From Gordionus sp. m RMFG-2023 (Eukaryota; Nematomorpha; Gordioida; Chordodea; Parachordodidae), in contig NC_088777.1 in NCBI RefSeq assembly GCF_954871325.1, forward strand, positions 17,957,366 through 18,021,365: a stretch of 64,000 nucleotides of DNA, given 5' to 3'. The position numbers were made by a program, and so were the translations under genes. The first letter of the stretch is position 1; the number at the start of each line of letters is the position of its first letter. The notes below the pieces were generated by a model. The model saw nothing but the letters and a program-made list of their open reading frames with translations. It made no database searches and was not told where the DNA came from. Below, piece after piece: positions 57,967 through 64,000 of the stretch.

Positions 57967-58732
57967 TTTAGGGTTAGCATTAGGGTTAGAGATAGGGTTA
58001 GGTATAGGATTAGGGTTAGGGTTAAGGTTAAAGTTAGGGTTAGAGTTTGGGGTAGGGTTAGGGTTAAGGTTAGGGTTAGGGTTAATGTTAGGGTTAATAT
58101 TAGGGTTAGGGTTAGGATTAGGGTTATGGTTAGGGTTAGGGGTTAGGATAGGGTTAATGGTTAGGGTTAGGGTTAGGGTGAGGGTTAAGGTCAGCGTTAG
58201 TGTTAGGGTTAGGGTTGGGGTTAGGGTTGGGGTTAGGATTAGGGTTAGGGTTAGGATTAAGGATTATGTTAATGTTAGGGTTAGGGTTAGGGTTAGGGTT
58301 ACGCTTAGGGTTAGGGTAAGGGTTAGGGTTAGGGTTAGGGTTAGGGTTAGGGTTAGGGTTAAGGTTAATTTTAGGGTTAGGGTTAGGGTTAGGGTTAGGG
58401 TTAAGGATAGAGTTAATGTTAGGGTTAAGGTTAAGTTTGAGGTTAGGATTATGGTTAGGGTTAAGGTTAGGGTTAGGGTTAGAGTTAAGATTACTGTTAG
58501 GGTTAGGGTTAATGTTAGGGTTAGGGTTATGGTTAGGGTTATTGTTAGGGTTAATGTTAGGGTTATGGTTAGGGTTAGGGTTAGGTTTAGGGTTAGTGTT
58601 AGGGTTAGTGTTAAGGTTAGGGTTAATGTTAGGGTTAGAGTTACGGTTACGGTTAGGGTTAGGGTTAAAGTTAGGGTTAAGGTTAAGGTTAGGGTTATGG
58701 TTAAGGTTAGGGTTAATGTTAGGGTTAGGGTT
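57967..58732 (+). repeat. T-block alpha, unit 2
   Basis: As 54780, with TTAAGGTTAAAG and TTACGGTTACGG before the tail. Confidence 0.92.
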
Positions 58733-59296
58733 AACTTATAATAGATATCTGTTAGTGCTTATTCATATATTATATCTATCCTTAATTATTTTAATTAACA
58801 ATACTTCAAGTAATTTTTACTATATATTCCAAACATATGAATTTTTTAAGTAATAATTATTATTTTCACCGATTTTTGAAAATTTAATATGCTAAGACAT
58901 ATTTATTAATTATTTAAGTGCATAATATGATTTTTGTAGTAATTATCTATGTCTTAGTAACTCGTAAAATTAAATAAAATAATTTTGTGAAAATCAAATA
59001 ATAATTGTGCAAAATTTTCTATGATTTTTCAAAAAAATATAAGGAAAGCAGATAAATTTTTAGCTTAATTTAAAATTAATTTCGATTGAAGAAATTTAAA
59101 GCATTTAGGGTTAGGGTTAGGGTTAGCGTTAGGGTTAACCTACAGTGGATATCTGTTAGTGCTATTTCATATATTTTATCTAAAATCAAATAATAATTGT
59201 GCAAAATCTTCTATGAATTTTTAAAAAAATATAAGGAAAGCATATAAAATTTTAAGCTTTTATTAAAATTTATTTTGATTGAAGAAATTTAAAGCA
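58733..59296 (+). repeat. Linker with mosaic L, joining alpha to gamma directly
   Basis: L 58733-59103 (371 bp) is like the alpha-to-beta spacer on the left (TTT hairpin loop, AACAATAC) and like the beta-to-gamma spacer on the right (AAGTGCATAAT, AAATTAATTTCG). Mini 59104-59136, S 59137-59296. Block beta is missing from this unit. Confidence 0.92.
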
Positions 59297-59974
59297 TTTA
59301 GGGTTAGCATTAGGGTTAGAGATAGGGTTAGGCATAGGATTAGGGTTAGGGTTAAGGTTAAAGTTAGGGTTAGAGTTTGGGGTAGGGTTAGGGTTAAGGT
59401 TAGGGTTAATGTTAGGGTTAATATTAGGGTTAAAGTTAGGATTAGGGTTTATGGTTAGGGTTAGGGTTTAGGATAGGGTTAATGGTTAGGGTTAGGGTTA
59501 GGGTTAAGGTTAGTGTTAGGGTTAGGGTTAATGTTAGGGTTAGGGTTAGGGTAAGAGTTAGGGTTAGGGTTAGGGTTAAGGGTTAGGGTTAGGGTTAGGG
59601 TTAGGGTTAGGGTTAGGGTTAGGGTTAGGGTTAGGGTTTGGGTTAGGGTTAGGGTTAGGGTTAGGGTTAGGGTTAGGGTTAGGGTTAAGGATAGAGTTAA
59701 TGTTAGGGTTAAGGTTATGGTTGAGGTTAGGATTATGGTTAGGGTTAAGTTTAGGGTTAGGGTTAGAGTTAAGATTACTGTTAGGGTTAAGGTTAAGGTT
59801 AGGGTTAATGTTAGGGTTATGGTTAGGGTTAGGTTTAGGGTTAGTGTTAGGGTTAGGGTTAGTGATAAAATTAGGGTTAAGGCTAGGGTTACGGTTAGTG
59901 TTAAGGTTTAAGTTAATGTTAGGGTTAGGGCAAAAGGTAGGGTTAATGTTAAGGTTAGGGTTAGCGTTAGGGTT
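59297..59974 (+). repeat. T-block gamma, unit 2, with 9-copy TTAGGG run
   Basis: As 57123, but the first perfect run is 9 units (59583-59636). Q tail as before. Confidence 0.92.
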
Positions 59975-60134
59975 AACTTACAATAGATATCTGTTAGTGC
60001 TATTTCATATATTTTATCTAAAATCAAATAATAATTGTGCAAAATCTTCTATGATTTTTTAAAAAAATATAAGGAAAGCATATCAAATTTTAAGCTTTTA
60101 TTAAAATTTATTTTGATTGAAGAAATTTAAAGCA
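59975..60134 (+). repeat. S-spacer opening unit 3
   Basis: 160 bp, matching 57807-57966. Confidence 0.88.
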
Positions 60135-60894
60135 TTTAGGGTTAGCATTAGGGTTAGAGATAGGGTTAGGTATAGGATTAGGGTTAGGGTTAAGGTTAAA
60201 GTTAGGGTTAGAGTTTGGGGTAGGGTTAGGGTTAAGGTTAGGGTTAGGGTTAATGTTAGGGTTAATATTAGGGTTAGGGTTAGGATTAGGGTTATGGTTA
60301 GGGTTAGGGGTTAGGATAGGGTTAATGGTTAGGGTTAGGGTTAGGGTGAGGGTTAAGGTCAGCGTTAGTGTTAGGGTTAGGGTTGGGGTTAGGGTTGGGG
60401 TTAGGATTAGGGTTAGGGTTAGGATTAAGGATTATGTTAATGTTAGGGTTAGGGTTAGGGTTAGGGTTACGCTTAGGGTTAGGGTAAGGGTTAGGGTTAG
60501 GGTTAGGGTTAGGGTTAGGGTTAAGGTTAATTTTAGGGTTAGGGTTAGGGTTAGGGTTAGGGTTAAGGATAGAGTTAATGTTAGGGTTAAGGTTAAGTTT
60601 GAGGTTAGGATTATGGTTAGGGTTAAGGTTAGGGTTAGGGTTAGAGTTAAGATTACTGTTAGGGTTAGGGTTAATGTTAGGGTTAGGGTTATGGTTAGGG
60701 TTATTGTTAGGGTTAATGTTAGGGTTATGGTTAGGGTTAGGGTTAGGTTTAGGGTTAGTGTTAGGGTTAGTGTTAAGGTTAGGGTTAATGTTAGGGTTAG
60801 AGTTACGGTTACGGTTAGGGTTAGGGTTAAAGTTAGGGTTAAGGTTAAGGTTAGGGTTATGGTTAAGGTTAGGGTTAATGTTAGGGTTAGGGTT
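60135..60894 (+). repeat. T-block alpha, unit 3
   Basis: As 57967, one hexamer shorter in the TTAGGG run after GTAAGGG. Confidence 0.92.
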
Positions 60895-61265
60895 AACTTA
60901 TAATAGATATCTGTTAGTGCTTATTCATATATTATATCTATCCTTAATTATTTTAATTAACAATACTTCAAGTAATTTTTACTATATATTCCAAACATAT
61001 GAATTTTTTAAGTAATAATTATTATTTTCACCGATTTTAGAAAATTTAATATGCTAAGACATATTTATTAATTATTTAAGTTCATAATATGATTTTTGTA
61101 GTAAATATCTATGTCTTAGTAACTCGAAAAATTAAATAAAATAAATTTGTGAAAATCAAATAATAATTGTGCAAAATTTTCTATGAATTTTCAAAAAAAT
61201 ATAAGGAAAGCTGATAAATTTTTAGCTTAATTTAAAATTTATTTTGATTGAAGAAATTTAAAGCA
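60895..61265 (+). repeat. L-spacer (A, 371 bp), alpha-to-beta, unit 3
   Basis: As 55552, with TATATTCCAAAC. Confidence 0.9.
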
Positions 61266-61881
61266 TTTAGGGTTAGCATTAGGGTTAGAGATAGTGTTAG
61301 GCTTATGATTAGGGTTAGGGTTAAGGTTAAAGTTAGGGTTAGAGTTTGGGGTAGGGTTAGGTTTAAGGTTAGGGTTAGGGTTAATGTTAGGGTTAATATT
61401 TGGGTTAGGGTTAGGATTAAGGTTATGGTTAGGGTTAGGGGTTAGGATAGGGTTAATGGTTAATGTTAGGGTTAAGGTTAGGGTTAGGGTGAGGGTTAAG
61501 GTTAGGATTAGGATTAGGGTTAAGGATTATGTTAATGTTAGGGTTAGGGTTAGGGTTGAGGTTAGGGTTATGGTTAGGGTTAAGGTTAGGGTTATTGTTA
61601 GAGTTAAAATTACGCTTAGGGTTAAGGTTAGGGTTAGGGTTAGGGTTAGGGTTAGGGTTAGGGTTAGGTTAAGGGTTAGTGTTAGGGTTAGTGATAAAGT
61701 TAGGGTTAAGGTTAGGGTTAATGTTAGATTTAGGGTTAGAGTTAGGGTTACGGTTAGGGTTAGGGTTAAGGTTACGGTTAGGGTTAGGGTTAAGGTTAGG
61801 GTTAAGGTTAGGGTTAAGGTTAGGGTTAAGGTTAGGGTTAAGGTTAGGGTTAAGGTTAGGGTTAATGTTAGGGTTAGGGTT
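61266..61881 (+). repeat. T-block beta, unit 3, with six-unit dodecamer run
   Basis: As 55923, with TTAATATTTGGG near 61397 and D in the regular ATTATG form. TTAAGG recurs every 12 bp at 61790-61850. The TTAGGG run near 61627-61668 is shorter than in unit 1. Confidence 0.92.
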
Positions 61882-62445
61882 AACTTATAATAGATATCTG
61901 TTAGTGCTTATTCATATATTATATCTATCCTTAATTACTTTAATTAATAGTACTTCAAGTAATTTTTACTATATATTCCAAACATATGAATTTTTTAAGT
62001 AATAATTATTATTTTCACCGATTTTTTAAAATTTAATATGCTAAGACATATTTATTAATTATTTAAGTGCATAATATGATTTTTGTAGTAATTATCTATG
62101 TCTTAGTAACTCGTAAAATTAAATAAAATAATTTTGTGAAAATCAAATAATAATTGTGCAAAATTTTCTATGATTTTTCAAAAAAATTTAAGGAAAGCAG
62201 ATAAATTTTTAGCTTAATTTAAAATTAATTTCGATTGAAGAAATTTAAAGCATTTAGGGTTAGGGTTAGGGTTAGCGTTAGGGTTAACCTACAGTGGATA
62301 TCTGTTAGTGCTATTTCATATATTTTATCTAAAATCAAATAATAATTGTGCAAAATCTTCTATGAATTTTTAAAAAAATATAAGGAAAGCATATAAAATT
62401 TTAAGCTTTTATTAAAATTTATTTTGATTGAAGAAATTTAAAGCA
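61882..62445 (+). repeat. Linker: L (A) + mini + S, beta-to-gamma, unit 3
   Basis: L 61882-62252, mini 62253-62285, S 62286-62445. Same markers as 56559-57122. Confidence 0.9.
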
Positions 62446-63141
62446 TTTAGGGTTAGCATTAGGGTTAGAGATAGGGTTAGGCATAGGATTAGGGTTAGGG
62501 TTAAGGTTAAAGTTAGGGTTAGAGTTTGGGGTAGGGTTAGGGTTAAGGTTAGGGTTAATGTTAGGGTTAATATTAGGGTTAAAGTTAGGATTAGGGTTTA
62601 TGGTTAGGGTTAGGGTTTAGGATAGGGTTAATGGTTAGGGTTAGGGTTAGGGTTAGGGTTAAGGTTAGTGTTAGGGTTAGGGTTAATGTTAGGGTTAGGG
62701 TTAGGGTTAGAGTTAGGGTTAGGGTTAGGGTTAAGGGTTAGGGTTAGGGTTAGGGTTAGGGTTAGGGTTAGGGTTAGGGTTAGGGTTAGGGTTAGGGTTA
62801 GGGTTTGGGTTAGGGTTAGGGTTAGGGTTAGGGTTAGGGTTAGGGTTAGGGTTAAGGATAGAGTTAATGTTAGGGTTAAGGTTATGGTTGAGGTTAGGAT
62901 TATGGTTAGGGTTAAGTTTAGGGTTAGGGTTAGAGTTAAGATTACTGTTAGGGTTAAGGTTAAGGTTAGGGTTAATGTTAGGGTTATGGTTAGGGTTAGG
63001 TTTAGGGTTAGTGTTAGGGTTAGGGTTAGTGATAAAATTAGGGTTAAGGCTAGGGTTACGGTTAGTGTTAAGGTTTAAGTTAATGTTAGGGTTAGGGCAA
63101 AAGGTAGGGTTAATGTTAAGGTTAGGGTTAGCGTTAGGGTT
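62446..63141 (+). repeat. T-block gamma, unit 3, with 11-copy TTAGGG run
   Basis: As 57123. The first perfect run is 11 units (62738-62803). GGTTAGAGTTAGGG replaces GGTAAGAGTTAGGG just before it. Q tail as before. Confidence 0.92.
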
Positions 63142-63301
63142 AACTTACAATAGATATCTGTTAGTGCTATTTCATATATTTTATCTAAAATCAAATAATA
63201 ATTGTGCAAAATCTTCTATGATTTTTTAAAAAAATATAAGGAAAGCATATCAAATTTTAAGCTTTTATTAAAATTTATTTTGATTGAAGAAATTTAAAGC
63301 A
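63142..63301 (+). repeat. S-spacer opening unit 4
   Basis: 160 bp, matching 59975-60134 at offset 3167. Confidence 0.88.
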
Positions 63302-64000
63302 TTTAGGGTTAGCATTAGGGTTAGAGATAGGGTTAGGTATAGGATTAGGGTTAGGGTTAAGGTTAAAGTTAGGGTTAGAGTTTGGGGTAGGGTTAGGGTT
63401 AAGGTTAGGGTTAGGGTTAATGTTAGGGTTAATATTAGGGTTAGGGTTAGGATTAGGGTTATGGTTAGGGTTAGGGGTTAGGATAGGGTTAATGGTTAGG
63501 GTTAGGGTTAGGGTGAGGGTTAAGGTCAGCGTTAGTGTTAGGGTTAGGGTTGGGGTTAGGGTTGGGGTTAGGATTAGGGTTAGGGTTAGGATTAAGGATT
63601 ATGTTAATGTTAGGGTTAGGGTTAGGGTTACGCTTAGGGTTAGGGTAAGGGTTAGGGTTAGGGTTAAGGGTTAGGGTTAGGGTTAGGGTTAGGGTTAGGG
63701 TTAAGGATAGAGTTAATGTTAGGGTTAAGGTTAAGTTTGAGGTTAGGATTATGGTTAGGGTTAAGGTTAGGGTTAGGGTTAGAGTTAAGATTACTGTTAG
63801 GGTTAGGGTTAATGTTAGGGTTAGGGTTATGGTTAGGGTTATTGTTAGGGTTAATGTTAGGGTTATGGTTAGGGTTAGGGTTAGGTTTAGGGTTAGTGTT
63901 AGGGTTAGTGTTAAGGTTAGGGTTAATGTTAGGGTTAGAGTTACGGTTACGGTTAGGGTTAGGGTTAAAGTTAGGGTTAAGGTTAAGGTTAGGGTTATGG
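63302..64000 (+). repeat. T-block alpha, unit 4, cut by the window's right edge
   Basis: As 60135, with a shorter TTAGGG segment after GTAAGGG (GGGTTAAGGGTTAGGG near 63661-63676). It ends in the ATGG of the tail, so the array continues beyond the window. Confidence 0.92.

Larger units (their letters stand above)
57807..59974 (+). repeat. Higher-order unit 2 (alpha-gamma, 2168 bp, beta missing)
   Basis: The same order as unit 1 without beta and one L-spacer. The remaining L at 58733 is a mosaic of the two. Confidence 0.92.
59975..63141 (+). repeat. Higher-order unit 3 (alpha-beta-gamma, 3167 bp)
   Basis: Complete unit. The 20-bp net length difference from unit 1 comes from several small gains and losses, mostly of hexamers. 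Confidence 0.92.
1..64000 (+). repeat. Telomere-like (TTAGGG-variant) satellite array with AT-rich spacers
   Basis: The whole window is degenerate TTAGGG hexamer blocks alternating with AT-rich L and S spacers, all head to tail. I saw no CCCTAA-oriented block. Common variants are TTAAGG, TTATGG, TTACGG, TTAGAG, TTAGTG and TTAATG; the GTTA core is mostly kept. Blocks share ordered landmarks: H (AGCATTAGGGTTAGAGATA), W (GAGTTTGGGGTAGGG), N (GGATAGGGTTAATGG), D (AAGGATAGAGTTAATG or AAGGATTATGTTAATG), C (GAGTTAAGATTACTG or GAGTTAAAATTACGG), K (AGTGATAAAGTTAGGG) and Q (GGGCAAAAGGTAGGG). T2AG3 repeats are the known telomere sequence of many eukaryotes. Subtelomeric or interstitial location is inferred. 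No coding gene, tRNA or rRNA was recognised. Confidence 0.95.
63142..64000 (+). repeat. Higher-order unit 4 (partial)
   Basis: S and most of the alpha block, then the window ends. Confidence 0.9.

Noticed and set aside
1-64000. LTR or virus-derived element
   Set aside because: No protein-coding remnant, primer binding site or long terminal repeat was seen. The long direct repeats are segments of the satellite itself.
1-64000. tRNA, rRNA or other structured RNA genes
   Set aside because: Composition is limited to hexamers and AT-rich spacer. No cloverleaf or rRNA-like segment was found by eye.

Overview
This 64 kb window contains no recognisable gene. It is one continuous, strand-uniform satellite made of degenerate telomere-type hexamers (consensus TTAGGG, always on the + strand) alternating with short AT-rich spacers. 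I count about 90 hexamer blocks and 90 spacers. It comes from a eukaryote with T2AG3-type telomeres, as in vertebrates, many other metazoans, many fungi and some protists. I cannot name the species. The low GC of the spacers hints at an AT-rich genome. The G-rich strand runs left to right, so if the array is subtelomeric the chromosome end lies to the right. The longest perfect TTAGGG run I counted is 11 units, so this is subtelomeric or interstitial DNA and not a functional telomere cap.

Terms used below. T-block: hexamer block, usually 500-850 bp. L-spacer: AT-rich spacer of about 365-371 bp. Type A reads GTGCTTATTCAT near its left end and TGCTAAGACATATT inside; type B reads GCTATTTCAT and has ATTTCAGTGC inside. 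S-spacer: about 160 bp, the L-spacer minus an internal 212 bp. Mini-block: about 33 bp of hexamers between L and S. The commonest linker is L + mini + S (about 560 bp). T-blocks carry ordered variant landmarks: H = AGCATTAGGGTTAGAGATA (left end), W = GAGTTTGGGGTAGGG, N = GGATAGGGTTAATGG, D = AAGGATAGAGTTAATG or AAGGATTATGTTAATG, C = GAGTTAAGATTACTG or GAGTTAAAATTACGG, K = AGTGATAAAGTTAGGG, Q = GGGCAAAAGGTAGGG (right end of some blocks). Every spacer begins at a GTTAAC boundary, and nearly all end in TTTAAAG(C/A)A followed by TTTAGGG.

Layout. 1-5.1 kb: simple T-block/linker modules of about 1.17 kb. 5.2-14.7 kb: a 4.74 kb segment present twice in tandem. 14.8-18.7 kb: two further 1.9-2.0 kb partial copies. 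17.7-33.8 kb: an 8.05 kb segment twice in tandem, nearly identical. 34-46 kb: mixed single modules, including the most diverged spacer. 45.9-53.6 kb: a 4.87 kb tandem duplication. 54.6-64 kb: higher-order units of 3187, 2168 and 3167 bp plus a partial fourth.

Interpretation (inference). Variant hexamers and spacer junctions recur in the same order in module after module. The array therefore grew by duplication and unequal recombination of existing variant-bearing units, not by fresh telomerase synthesis. Many hybrid junctions, copy-number steps of 6 or 12 bp and partial duplications remain visible. The long open frames in the hexamer blocks (Val-Arg, Leu-Gly, Thr-Leu and Asn-Pro repeats) are by-products of a 6-bp period and are not genes.
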